Source: CBDUXP01 sp965371225 [NCBI: uncultured bacterium] (GTDB taxonomy: Bacteria; Abyssobacteria; SURF-5; CBDUXP01). From it: a DNA stretch of 64,000 nt. This document shows positions 1 to 7,694 of the stretch, piece after piece; the stretch's first letter is position 1; the number at the start of each line of letters is the position of its first letter. The notes beneath the pieces were generated by a model. It had not been told where the DNA came from, made no database searches, and saw only the letters and a program-made list of their open reading frames with translations. Position numbers and translations under genes: made by a program. The stretch lies in the NCBI GenBank assembly GCA_965371225.1, contig CBDUXP010000015.1:1-64000 (forward strand), read 5' to 3'.

Positions 1-649
1 CGCGGCCATGGATGTTCCCGCTCCCCGCGCCAGGGCGCTGCTGGACAGGGCGTTCCGCGAGCGCCGGCCCAACGACATACTCTCGGTCGACGATGACGGC
101 CGCATGCGCGTGGGGCCCGCGACGGCCGCCGGCGCCGACGATCCCCTGGTCGTGCGCCAGGGTAGCGTAGTGGAGGATGAACCGTTCGTACGTCGCGAAC
201 CAGGTGTCCCAGTCGGCGGGATCGTCGAAATGGATCGAGCCGCGCCAGCTTCCCCCGCGCGGGGTAATCCAGATGTGCGGTTTGAGGAGCACGTGCATGC
301 CCAGCGCGTGCGCCTGCCGCGCCGCGGCCACCACGCGCGCATCCGTCTCGCCCATCCGCAGGTAGCCCGCGCCCGCTTCGTGAATGGTGTGCACGGCGGG
401 CTCCGTGTCGCTGCGCGCGAACCCGAACGGGGTGAGGCTGATCCAATTCACGTGCAGCCCGCGCAGGCGCGTGAGGGACCGTTCGCTCGCTCCCCCCCCG
501 TAGCCGCGGGTGGGGTGCACCACGTGGGCGTAACACATGCCCCGGTGAAACGCGGCCGCGTCCGCCGCCGCCGCCTCAGGGGCCGGATAGAGCAGGCCGA
601 GGGCCGCGCCCAGCAGAACCAGGCGGCCCCCCAGCCGGCGCGTGGTCAC
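1..649 (-). CDS. Glycoside-hydrolase-like TIM-barrel protein, 3' end outside window
   Basis: About 216 codons are visible from a GTG start. The start overlaps the stop of the PilZ gene in a GTGA arrangement, so translation is probably coupled. Residues 5-28 form a signal peptide (LVLLGAALGLL then PEAAAAD). The segment with VNWISLTPFGF, a conserved HALGMHVLLKPHIWI and a following tryptophan-rich helix (DPADWDTWFATYERF) resembles the GH113-like TIM barrels of secreted bacterial glycosidases. The family is recognised by eye only. After LAHDQGI (about base 150) the expected next barrel strand with its catalytic Glu is not visible in any frame, so the last 150 bases before the edge may carry a frameshift or an assembly join. 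Likely role: hydrolysis of an extracellular or periplasmic polysaccharide; substrate unknown. Confidence 0.5.
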   Translation of the reverse strand, partial: MTTRRLGGRLVLLGAALGLLYPAPEAAAADAAAFHRGMCYAHVVHPTRGYGGGASERSLTRLRGLHVNWISLTPFGFARSDTEPAVHTIHEAGAGYLRMGETDARVVAAARQAHALGMHVLLKPHIWITPRGGSWRGSIHFDDPADWDTWFATYERFILHYATLAHDQGIVGAGGRRGPHAHAAVIVDREYVVGPALAERPVQQRPGAGSGNIHGR

Positions 650-999
650 CCGGCGTGGTCCGCGTCGGGAACCCGGGAGAGCAGGAGCGCCTCGCGAAAC
701 TGCACGCCCATCCGCATGGTGACGGGTGCGCCGCGCGCCGGCGCCAACACGGTGAGATGGCGGACCGTGCCCACGGTGCTGAACCGGGGCGCGCCGGCCC
801 CCAGGTCGAGCACCACGCGGACGCAATCGCCTACCGCGCAGTCCGAGTGCCCGGCCGGGACATCGAAGGCGCCGCCTCCGGTACTCACGTCCACCGTCCG
901 CGTCTGCACCTCGCCCTCGGCGGCGTCCGCATGCACCCAGGCCGGCACGCGGGCCGACAGCCGGCGGTAGCGGCGGCTTTCCGAATCCAGCGACTGCAT
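646..999 (-). CDS. PilZ-domain protein
   Basis: A 117-residue protein that is essentially one PilZ domain. The N-terminal RRYRRLSARVPAWV supplies the RxxxR arginines that bind cyclic di-GMP in this family, and TVDVSTGGGAF matches the D/NxSxxG motif. The remainder is beta-rich and ends in MRMGVQFREA. Start: the ATG just before QSLDSESRRYRR was chosen because it puts the RxxxR motif near the N-terminus as usual; the frame stays open further upstream. It lies 28 bp downstream of the FG-GAP gene and its stop overlaps the glycosidase start, so the three genes look like one leftward operon. A free-standing PilZ protein would act as a cytoplasmic c-di-GMP receptor. The link to envelope or polysaccharide genes is inferred from context. 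Confidence 0.75.
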   Translation of the reverse strand: MQSLDSESRRYRRLSARVPAWVHADAAEGEVQTRTVDVSTGGGAFDVPAGHSDCAVGDCVRVVLDLGAGAPRFSTVGTVRHLTVLAPARGAPVTMRMGVQFREALLLSRVPDADHAG

Positions 1000-1027
1000 A
1001 CCGTTCAGGAATCCCCCTGCCCAAACC

Positions 1028-2524
1028 CTAGTCGAAAGTGGGGGCCCTCGCAAGCGGGGTATCCCCGGCCGGGCCGGTGGACAGGACGAGATTGACGATC
1101 TGTTGCTTCTCCGGCGCCTGGTACCTGATGAGCAGGTCATCCCGGCCATCCCGGTTCACGTCCACCACGTGGGGAATGCCGTACGCATCGACCGGGATCC
1201 TCCAGGCGGGCCGGCGGCCGAGCACCCGCTCCGGATCCCCCAGGAAGACCCCCAGGGCGTTGCTTCGGAGCCCGACGGCCATGTCCATGGCTCCGTCCCC
1301 GTTCAGGTCCGCCGCGACGCGCACCGGTTCACTGCCCCCGTCACCGGCGGCGACCGCCAGGCGATGGCGCAGCACGGGTTCTTCCAGGTACGTGCCGTCC
1401 GGGCCCAACCGGTGCACCGCCACGTCCACGAGGATGCGATTGCGTAGAAAGTAGTTGATGGCAAAGCGCAAGCCGAACTGCACGCGGTAGAGCAACAGCT
1501 CGCTGTAGCCATCCCCCGTCGCGTCCAGAAAGACGGGCAGCATGACGGTGCTGGGCGCCTCGACGGTCATCCCCGGGTCCGGGGGCAGGCGACCCGCTTC
1601 GCCCCAGTACAGGCGGAGCGTGGAGTTCACCGTGCGGCGTTGTTCCATGCGCGCGAACCCGGCGTCCGGATGCCCGTCCGCGTTCCAGTCCCCGAACAGC
1701 GCGAACGTGAAACTGTTGCCGGCGTTGCGCGCCAGGTCCCCCGCGAGCCGCTCGGCCGTGAAGGTCCCGTCGGCCTGTTGGCGAAACTGGTAACAGCCGG
1801 ACACGTCCAAGACCGCGATGTCCCGCCAGCCGTCCCGGTCCAGGTCGGCCACCATGAGGTACGGGAGGCGGTAGGCGACCCAGGTCTGCGCCAGGTTGCT
1901 GTACAGACGCGACATCACGGGAAAGGGCAGGACCGCGGTCGGGTCCGAGGCAAAGGTCCCGCCGGGCGTCTGCGCATGCAGGCTCAGGCCTTCGGCCACG
2001 GGCAGCAGCGCATCCAGGCGGCCGTCCCCCGTCACCTCCACCAGGTACGTCCCTGCTCCCACGCGATCGGACGCGGGCGGCACGAGCAGGTCGCGCTGCA
2101 GCACCGGCGCAGCGGTTTCGGCCAGCCCCCCGGGCCCGCCCGCGAACGCGAAGAGGCCGGCGCGGGTGAGATAGGTCAGTTCGTCATACCCATCCCCGTC
2201 CAAGTCACCGCATTGGGCCAGGCCGGCGGCCAGCGGCAGGCGACGGGAATAGGCCGGGGTCCGGTCGTAGCCCTCGCGGTCCGCGCGCGGGGGAAATACG
2301 TGGCACCATTTCTGGGCCGTGGGTGCCTCGGCCGCGGGCGTGTCCGTCAGAAGGACAATGTCGCACCGGGGAGGCGCGCTGAGGGTGCCGGCCAGCACGC
2401 CGTGGACGCGACCGGCGGGCGCTTCCATGGACACGACCAGAGTTGGGGGTGCCGCCGCGGCCCAAACGGGGCGGGTACCCGTAACCAGCAGCATCACAAG
2501 CACACCAAGACAGGGGCGGGGCAT
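1028..2524 (-). CDS. Secreted FG-GAP/VCBS beta-propeller protein
   Basis: 498 residues with a signal peptide (residues 1-24, hydrophobic core LGVLVMLLVTG, cleavage near WAAAA). At least six calcium-loop motifs of the DxDxDG type occur at regular spacing: GDLDGDGYDE, ADLDRDGWRD, GDWNADGHPD, DATGDGYSE, ADLNGDGAMD and DVNRDGRDD. This is the FG-GAP/VCBS pattern of integrin-like propellers. No catalytic domain is seen, so binding or a structural role outside the cytoplasm is most likely. It is first in a leftward operon with the PilZ and glycosidase-like genes. A TATACT box lies only 8 bp before the ATG; if it is the -10 element the mRNA would be leaderless, but no convincing -35 is seen. Confidence 0.8.
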   Translation of the reverse strand: MPRPCLGVLVMLLVTGTRPVWAAAAPPTLVVSMEAPAGRVHGVLAGTLSAPPRCDIVLLTDTPAAEAPTAQKWCHVFPPRADREGYDRTPAYSRRLPLAAGLAQCGDLDGDGYDELTYLTRAGLFAFAGGPGGLAETAAPVLQRDLLVPPASDRVGAGTYLVEVTGDGRLDALLPVAEGLSLHAQTPGGTFASDPTAVLPFPVMSRLYSNLAQTWVAYRLPYLMVADLDRDGWRDIAVLDVSGCYQFRQQADGTFTAERLAGDLARNAGNSFTFALFGDWNADGHPDAGFARMEQRRTVNSTLRLYWGEAGRLPPDPGMTVEAPSTVMLPVFLDATGDGYSELLLYRVQFGLRFAINYFLRNRILVDVAVHRLGPDGTYLEEPVLRHRLAVAAGDGGSEPVRVAADLNGDGAMDMAVGLRSNALGVFLGDPERVLGRRPAWRIPVDAYGIPHVVDVNRDGRDDLLIRYQAPEKQQIVNLVLSTGPAGDTPLARAPTFD

Positions 2525-2574
2525 GGCGCGTCAGTATACTGGCGCATCGGGCGATGCGGCTGCCCCCCCAGTGT

Positions 2575-2603
2575 TTGACAGCCCCCCAGGCCGTTGCTAC
2601 GAT
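2575..2603 (+). promoter_or_regulatory. Sigma70-type promoter of the HEAT/DUF1573 operon
   Basis: TTGACA at 2575-2580 and TACGAT at 2598-2603, separated by exactly 17 bp. The predicted start of transcription near 2610 leaves a leader of about 50 nt before the ATG at 2661. It sits in the divergent gap between the FG-GAP gene and the HEAT-repeat gene. Confidence 0.6.
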
Positions 2604-2660
2604 TGGCGCAGCCTCCCACGCACGGATCGTGGTGCCTTCTGCGGAGGCTCCCAACAACTG

Positions 2661-3401
2661 ATGCTGCGCGTCCGTGTTCGGTTAATCGTAACGGTCGCGT
2701 TGCTCGTGACCGCGACCTTTGGGCTGTGGGCGTGGGAGACGCAAGTCTGGGGCGCGCGGTACCGGCCCTGGGACCAGGCCGCCGCCGCGACGGTCGATGC
2801 CGCGGTCACCGCCGTCGACGCCCGGGGCTACAACGCGATGATCGGGGCACAGGCCGATCTGGTGGGTCTCGGCCCAGGGGCGGTGCGGCCCCTGTTGCGG
2901 TATCTGACCCATGCGAATCCGCAGGTTCGCCTGCTCGCGACGGTGATGCTGGGCCATTTGGGGGACTGGTCGGTGCGCGAACCGCTGATCGGGCGCTTGA
3001 CTGACCCCCATCCCGACGTGCGCCGCCAGGCCACCCTCGCGCTGCACCGGCTGGCCCTCGAAGGGGCCGTCCATGAGTTGCAGCTCCGCGCCGGTGACAG
3101 CAACACTGGGGCCCGGGCGGCGGTGGCGCTCGCGCTGGGGGATGTGGCCGGTAAGGAGAACGTGGTGATCTTGATCGGTCTGCTGGCGGACGAAAGTGGG
3201 ACCGTGCGCAACATGGCCGCCGTCTCCCTGGGGCGCATCGGAGATCCCCGCGCCGTACCCGCGCTGGTGCTGTGTCTCGGGGATGCCCGGCGCCCCACGC
3301 GGATCGCGGCCGCCCACTCGCTGGGGATGATCACCGGCCTGCCCGTGCACGGGGACGGCAATCTGTGGATGGCCTGGTGGGCCCTGCATCACGAAACCTG
3401 A
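2661..3401 (+). CDS. Membrane-anchored HEAT-repeat protein
   Basis: 246 residues. Residues 4-24 (VRVRLIVTVALLVTATFGLWAW) form an N-terminal membrane anchor or uncleaved signal. Residues about 60-235 are HEAT/PBS-lyase-like repeats, seen as recurring helix pairs: LLRYLTHANPQVRLLATVMLG, LIGRLTDPHPDVRRQATLAL, LIGLLADESGTVRNMAAVSLG and LVLCLGDARRPTRIAAAHSLG. Such repeats form alpha-solenoids that bind other proteins, and no enzyme motif is present. The ATG at 2661 was chosen because the anchor begins there. The stop overlaps the start of the DUF1573 lipoprotein by one base (TGATG), so the two are translationally coupled and probably act at the same membrane face. Confidence 0.8.
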   Translation: MLRVRVRLIVTVALLVTATFGLWAWETQVWGARYRPWDQAAAATVDAAVTAVDARGYNAMIGAQADLVGLGPGAVRPLLRYLTHANPQVRLLATVMLGHLGDWSVREPLIGRLTDPHPDVRRQATLALHRLALEGAVHELQLRAGDSNTGARAAVALALGDVAGKENVVILIGLLADESGTVRNMAAVSLGRIGDPRAVPALVLCLGDARRPTRIAAAHSLGMITGLPVHGDGNLWMAWWALHHET

Positions 3402-4837
3402 TGGCCCGGCTGGTGTGCGCTCCCGCACGCGCCCGGCGGCGCGTGCTCCTCATGTGTCTCGCGGCGCTCGCCGGTTGCACCCCGGACGAGCCCCTGCCCG
3501 CGGGCGCCGTCGACGTGCGCCCGGCGGTGGTGGAGTTTGGCAACATCACCGACTCGCCGATTCCCTTCCACCGGCAACGCGTGGTCCTGCGCAATGGGAC
3601 CGACCATTCCCTGGTCGTCAAACGCGTGGAGAAGAGCGAGGGCTTGAAGGTCGAGTTGGCCAGCGGCCGCATCGTGCCCGCGGGGGGCACGGGGGACGCG
3701 GTCATCACCCTGAACGCGCGCAACCGCCCGGGCGCGTACGCGGGCGACATCACGTTCTATTGGGAAAGCGACGATCCGCCGGTGACGATCGCGGTTCGGG
3801 GCATGATCGAAAGCGGGGTGCTCGCGACGGTCGCCGGCCCGAACCTCGAGGTGGTCGGTCCCCGGGACTGGGACTTCGGCACGATTCAGCGGCAGGCGGT
3901 GGAGGACTACGATTTCACTATCCGCAACTCGGGCACCGAGCCGCTGGTGCTCACCCGGATTGAAACGCACTGCGGCTGCGTCCAAGCGTGGGCGGACGAG
4001 CGGCGCCTGGCGCCCGGCGCCACCGCGTCCATCCACGTGCGCGTGACGGCGCGCGTGTATCCGGGGAACACGCCGCGCAAAACCATCACCATCGCCAGCA
4101 ACGATCCCGACACCCCCGTGACGACCCTCTTGGTCTACGGCGTCATCGAAGATTCCTTCACGGTCGAGCCGCTGCCTTCGCAGTCCGACGACGGCCCGGC
4201 GGAAGGCCCACAGGTCGCGCGCGGGTCCGTCGGCGTGGAAGGCGTCACCTTCGGCGAGGTGGCGCCCGGGACCGCCCCGGAGGCGGCCCTGCTCGTGCGG
4301 TCGACGCTGGACGATCCGCAACCAGCCACGCGCGTGGCCCTCACCCCCGAGAACGACATCGTGCGGGTCGAGCGCCTCCCGGCGCAGGAGGGGGGCGACG
4401 TGGTCGCCGCCGTCACGCTGCGGATCAATCCCGACGCGCCCCGCGGGCCCTTTGACCTGCGGTTGCAGGTTGCCTTCGCGCCGGAGTCCGGACTCGCCAC
4501 GGCCGCCATCCCCGTCAGCGGCACGGTCGGCGCGGCGCTAGCGGTAGTGCCAACCGCCGTCAACTTCGGCCTCGTCCGCGAGGGCGAGGTCTACCATCGG
4601 ACGCTGCGCGTTCCGGAGGTGTCCGAGCTGGCCGCGCTCCAGGTCGCCTGCCAGCTGAACTACCTGCGGGCCGACGTGCAGCGCGAGGGCGGGGGCGCAC
4701 GCGTCCGTCTGACCCTGGCGCCGCTGCACGGCATAGGCACCGTAACGGGCGCCGTGGTCCTCACGGACCGGGGGACGGATCGGACCCGCCGCATCCCGGT
4801 GGCCATGCAATTCGAGCGGGCGGCTGTCGGGAACTGA
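3401..4837 (+). CDS. Lipoprotein with DUF1573 domains
   Basis: 478 residues with a lipoprotein signal: RRRVLLMCLAALAG then Cys26. Two or more Ig-like DUF1573 modules follow. The clearest, about residues 150-250, starts DWDFGTIQRQAVEDYDFTI and contains the family's Cys-Gly-Cys signature (THCGCVQA) and TITIASNDPDTP. A further module begins VVPTAVNFGLVREGEV. DUF1573 is an ASH/MSP-like fold common in planctomycetes and Bacteroidetes; its biochemical function is not established. It shares the operon with the HEAT protein through a one-base overlap. A second DUF1573 gene lies at 38168-39259. No enzymatic motif is seen, so an envelope scaffold is the best guess. Confidence 0.8.
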   Translation: MARLVCAPARARRRVLLMCLAALAGCTPDEPLPAGAVDVRPAVVEFGNITDSPIPFHRQRVVLRNGTDHSLVVKRVEKSEGLKVELASGRIVPAGGTGDAVITLNARNRPGAYAGDITFYWESDDPPVTIAVRGMIESGVLATVAGPNLEVVGPRDWDFGTIQRQAVEDYDFTIRNSGTEPLVLTRIETHCGCVQAWADERRLAPGATASIHVRVTARVYPGNTPRKTITIASNDPDTPVTTLLVYGVIEDSFTVEPLPSQSDDGPAEGPQVARGSVGVEGVTFGEVAPGTAPEAALLVRSTLDDPQPATRVALTPENDIVRVERLPAQEGGDVVAAVTLRINPDAPRGPFDLRLQVAFAPESGLATAAIPVSGTVGAALAVVPTAVNFGLVREGEVYHRTLRVPEVSELAALQVACQLNYLRADVQREGGGARVRLTLAPLHGIGTVTGAVVLTDRGTDRTRRIPVAMQFERAAVGN

Positions 4838-4889
4838 CGGCCCCACCGCGCGGCACGGATGCGCCTCCGTGCCCTCCCAGGCTTTCGGC

Positions 4890-5042
4890 CATCCGTGTTC
4901 ATCTGTGGTTCCATTCTCCGGGGTGTCGATCGGGCCCTGGCGTTCAATGGTAGGTCGAGGTACCGGTCCGGGTTTCCAGTCGGTTCCGTGCCATCCAAGG
5001 TTTTCTCCATCTGCGGGTATCCGCGTCCATCTGCGGTTTCCC
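4890..5042. repeat. Dispersed intergenic repeat motifs in the 282-bp gap after DUF1573
   Basis: The gap 4838-5119 has no convincing gene. It carries two copies of a short motif family: 4890-4912 (CATCCGTGTTCATCTGTGG) and 5007-5042 (built from CATCTGCGG, TATCCGCG, CATCTGCGG). The same words form the arms of the element at 6293-6525. Such 'ATCTGCGG / ATCCGCG' repeats are decayed non-coding elements rather than genes; their origin is unknown. Confidence 0.55.
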
Positions 5043-5119
5043 TTCCCCTTCTTGTTAACGACTTCGTCGTGGTCGGCGCGCGCGCGCGGTGCTTTACTTC
5101 CCGCTGGAGGTCTGTCCCA

Positions 5120-5761
5120 ATGCCGAGCCAGATGGATGCAGCCACAAACGAGAAGACCACGCCGCGTGCCGTGTCGCGCAGCCGGGCGGTGGCGAACCGG
5201 CGCAACGCGGAAGCGTCTACAGGGCCGCGGACGCCGGCGGGGAAACAGCGCGCGGCGGGTAATGCGACAACGCACGGCCTGCTGGTGCGGCGCGTGTTGC
5301 TGCCGGACGAATCAACGGAGGAGTACCTGGGGTTTCGCCTCGGCCTGATGGAGGCGCTGGAGCCGGCCGGCGCGCTCGAACTGGTGTTGGTGGAACGCGT
5401 GATCGCGGCCGCGTGGCGGCTCCGCCGCGCGCTGCGCGTGGAGGCCGACCTGGCGAACCAGGCGCTGGCGGACCAGGAAAGCTGGGAGGCGGCGTGGACG
5501 GCCCTCCCCGACCCGGAGGCGGATGCCCCAGGCCCCGACGCTGGGGACGGCACGGGCGAGATGCCACGGACCCCGGTGCCCAGCGGGCTGGCGCGCGCAT
5601 GGCAGCATCAGGGGCCGGGGGCGGACCGGCTCGTGCGCTACGAGACGGCGCTGGAACGGTCGCTGTATCGCGCGCTGCATGAGCTGGAGCGGGTGCAGCG
5701 GGCGCGGGCAGGGGCGCCGGTGGGCGTGCCCCACGTGGTGGACGCCGTGGTGTACCGGTAG
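5120..5761 (+). CDS. Conserved hypothetical protein of the 'STGPRTPAGK...HGL' family
   Basis: 213 residues. The N-terminus contains RAVANRRNAEASTGPRTPAG and then NATTHGLLVRRVLL. This signature marks a large uncharacterised family, often multicopy in planctomycetes and acidobacteria. The middle (about 65-120) is helical and hydrophobic-charged, typical of a small helical bundle. The C-terminal region holds RYETALERSLYRALHELERVQ, a predicted coiled coil. No catalytic residues, signal peptide or membrane segment. It lies alone between repeat-rich gaps, and a short NYETNP-coding tract follows it. The frequent association of this family with repeats suggests a mobile or selfish history, but that is inference; the function is unknown. 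Confidence 0.65.
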   Translation: MPSQMDAATNEKTTPRAVSRSRAVANRRNAEASTGPRTPAGKQRAAGNATTHGLLVRRVLLPDESTEEYLGFRLGLMEALEPAGALELVLVERVIAAAWRLRRALRVEADLANQALADQESWEAAWTALPDPEADAPGPDAGDGTGEMPRTPVPSGLARAWQHQGPGADRLVRYETALERSLYRALHELERVQRARAGAPVGVPHVVDAVVYR

Positions 5762-5895
5762 GCGCCCGGCATTATGAGCAATTACGAAACGAACCCATGG
5801 CAGGTCGCGTGGCCCGTAACCCGGGGCGTATCCCGCCCTTGTGTCGGCGGGTGGCCGAAACGGGTTAACAGATCCGGCCGACCCCGCGCGGGCGG

Positions 5896-6267
5896 CTACG
5901 CGTCGGAGGCGGTGGTGTCGAGCCCGGCGGCCGTCCAGCCGCGGAAACCGCCGGCCAGGTTGCGCACGTTGCGGTAGCCCATGGTCTGGAGCGTCTGGGC
6001 CGCGAGCGCGCCGCGCCCGCCGCCGCCGCAGTGCACCACGATCTGCGTCGCGTGCTCGGGGGTGGCGTCATGAATGCGCACTTCGAGGAGGCCGCGAGAG
6101 ATGGGGATCGCGCCGGGAAGGTGCGCTTCCCGGTAGTCCTGGTGTTCGCGCACGTCGATGATGACGATCTCCGTCCCCGCGTCCAGCTCGGCCTGCAGCG
6201 CGGCAGGCTCGACCTCCGTGATCTGCGCCTTGGCGTCGTTCACCAGGTCGCGGTACGTCTTCGTCAT
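5896..6267 (-). CDS. Single-domain rhodanese (sulfurtransferase)
   Basis: 123 residues forming one rhodanese domain. IVIIDVREHQDYREAHLPGA is the canonical DVRxxxEFxxGHIPGA region. The active-site loop is VVHCGGGGRG with catalytic Cys80, and NVRNLAGGFRGW is the C-terminal signature. The loop CGGGGR has the six-residue length expected of sulfur-handling rhodaneses; the Cys is intact, so transferase activity is plausible. Cytosolic, with no signal peptide. It stands alone, facing left, with the thiol peroxidase on the other side of a repeat element, so a shared role in sulfur or oxidant chemistry is only suggested by proximity. ATG start follows GGGAGAACAGGCG. Confidence 0.88.
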   Translation of the reverse strand: MTKTYRDLVNDAKAQITEVEPAALQAELDAGTEIVIIDVREHQDYREAHLPGAIPISRGLLEVRIHDATPEHATQIVVHCGGGGRGALAAQTLQTMGYRNVRNLAGGFRGWTAAGLDTTASDA

Positions 6268-6292
6268 CGCCTGTTCTCCCTACTTATGATTA

Positions 6293-6525
6293 AACCGCCA
6301 AGACGCCAAGATCAACGCTGGAACCGCAGATACACGCAGATGGTTAAAGAACGTGGAGGCCACCGACGCGAATCCGTGCCGAGCACGTGTTGCGAAGGAG
6401 CGTTCCTGGCGGATGCCCGAGCAGGCGGGCACCAAGCCCGCGCCTACCGCAATCCTTCGTGGGTCATCCGCGTTCATCTGCGTTCATCCGCGGTTGCTCT
6501 TCTCACTCTTGGCGTGCTTGGCGGT
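6293..6525. repeat. MITE-like element with about 60-bp imperfect inverted arms
   Basis: The left arm 6293-6342 reads AACCGCCAAGACGCCAAG ... GGAACCGCAGATACACGCAG. The right arm 6464-6525, read on the other strand, gives ACCGCCAAGCACGCCAAG ... GCAACCGCGGATGAACGCAG. The two arms therefore form imperfect terminal inverted repeats around about 120 bp of non-coding core, which includes GCGGGCACCAAGCCCGC. No transposase is encoded. The arms share words with the repeats at 4890-5042. It lies in the 485-bp gap 6268-6752, which otherwise holds only a candidate tpx promoter. Confidence 0.6.
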
Positions 6526-6559
6526 GGGTCTTCCCGCCGCCCGGCCCGGGGGCGCCGTG

Positions 6560-6588
6560 TTGCAGGGCCCGCGAGCGGGCGTTAAGAT
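6560..6588 (+). promoter_or_regulatory. Candidate tpx promoter with hairpin in its spacer
   Basis: TTGCAG at 6560-6565 and TAAGAT at 6583-6588 with a 17-bp spacer. The spacer contains the inverted repeat GCCCGC-GA-GCGGGC (6567-6580). The distance to the tpx ATG is 164 bp, so a long leader would result; another promoter nearer the gene (GATACT at 6633) is possible but has no good -35. Confidence 0.35.
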
Positions 6589-6752
6589 GTGCGCGCTTCG
6601 GGGCCGGTGGAGCCGCCGCAGCACTTTGGCACGATACTCAAGCCGGCGCGGCGGGTCAACGGCGCGCTGATACGGATGAGGCCGCCCGGCGGGCGGGGGC
6701 GCACGACGCGACCCGTCCCCCGCCGCCGCGCGCCACGCATGAAGGAGCAAGC

Positions 6753-7268
6753 ATGGCATCGGTAACGTTTCAGGGGAATCCCGTCTCCCTCAAGGGCGGT
6801 GATGTGAGTGTGGGCGCGAAGGCGCCGAACTTCGACACGGTGGGCGTCGACCTGGCCCCGATCACTCTGGGCACCGGGTCCGGCAAGGTGCGCGTGTTCA
6901 GCGTGGTGCCCAGCCTGGACACGCCGGTCTGTCACGCGTCCACGAAGCGCTGGAGCGACGAAGTCGCCGCGCTGGGCGACGACGTGCAAGTGTGCACGGT
7001 GAGCATCGATACCCCATTCGCCATGAAGCGGTGGGCGGAGGCGGAGGGCGTCGCGAACGTGACTATGGTCAGCGACTACCAGGCGCGCAGCTTCGGCGAC
7101 GCGTACGGCGTGACCATCGCCGAAGGGCCGCTGAAGACCGTGCTCACCCGCGCCATCTTCGTGGTGGACAAGGCGGACAACGTCACCTACGCCGAATACG
7201 TAGGCGAGATCGCGGACAACCCGAACTTTGACGCCGCCATCGACGCCGTCAAGGCCGCCCGCGGCTAG
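6753..7268 (+). CDS. tpx: Thiol peroxidase (Tpx), resolving cysteine missing
   Basis: 171 residues, the usual Tpx length. It reduces hydrogen peroxide and alkyl peroxides with thioredoxin. The peroxidatic site PSLDTPVCHASTKRW has Cys60 with the conserved Thr57 and Pro53. Cys81 in VQVCTVS aligns with the non-essential Cys82 of the E. coli enzyme. The resolving Cys95 of E. coli (in RFCGAEG) is replaced by Ala: the aligned segment here is KRWAEAEG. The protein therefore lacks the usual Cys60-Cys95 disulfide partner and either works by a one-Cys mechanism or uses Cys81. Start: ATG 6753 with AAGGAG 5 bp upstream. Cytosolic, single gene. Confidence 0.93.
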   Translation: MASVTFQGNPVSLKGGDVSVGAKAPNFDTVGVDLAPITLGTGSGKVRVFSVVPSLDTPVCHASTKRWSDEVAALGDDVQVCTVSIDTPFAMKRWAEAEGVANVTMVSDYQARSFGDAYGVTIAEGPLKTVLTRAIFVVDKADNVTYAEYVGEIADNPNFDAAIDAVKAARG

Positions 7269-7300
7269 CGGCGTCGCCGCCTCAGATTCGCATGCGCGCC

Positions 7301-7354
7301 CCGGCCGGTCCCGTACCCGCCGGGGCGCACCGCTTTCGGCACGGGACCGGCCGG
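7301..7354 (+). terminator. 14-bp perfect hairpin after tpx, within a 426-bp gap
   Basis: CCGGCCGGTCCCGT (7301-7314) pairs perfectly with ACGGGACCGGCCGG (7341-7354) around a 26-base loop. It begins 33 bp after the tpx stop and has no T-run. It may end transcription or be a palindromic repeat. The rest of the gap (7355-7694) has no gene; 7430-7550 is unusually AT-rich for this window and probably carries the promoter of the lipoprotein gene, though no clean -35/-10 pair was found. Confidence 0.45.
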
Positions 7355-7694
7355 CCGGACAGGGGGTGACCCGGGCGCCGACGGGGCTCAGGTGCCGGCG
7401 AAGGCCCCCTGCGGGGGTTATTGCAGTATCGCCACACATGTTGCAATTCCCAAACATAGCACCCCCCTGGGGGGTGGCAGAACGGGATCCGCACGGCGAA
7501 TATGGCCCATAACTGTATATGTATCAATACCTTCCGCGTACCAGCAGAATTCGGGGCCACGGCACAGGGCTTGCATAGACACTACGGGCTGAAGTTCGGG
7601 TGGAGGGGGGCGCGTGCTGCGCGACCGGGAGACCGTCCACTGACGAGGATTCGCGGCTGGTTGTGGGACCGGCCCACTTAGACCGGGGGAGACG

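Noticed and set aside
8-970. Long open frame on the plus strand at the start of the window
   Set aside because: It is mostly antisense to the PilZ and glycosidase-like genes, is rich in Arg/Pro/Ala and shows no family motifs. Only its first 150 bases look possibly coding and are reported as a finding.
2532-2537. TATACT as a leaderless promoter of the FG-GAP gene
   Set aside because: No -35 at a suitable distance, so it is mentioned only as a possibility.
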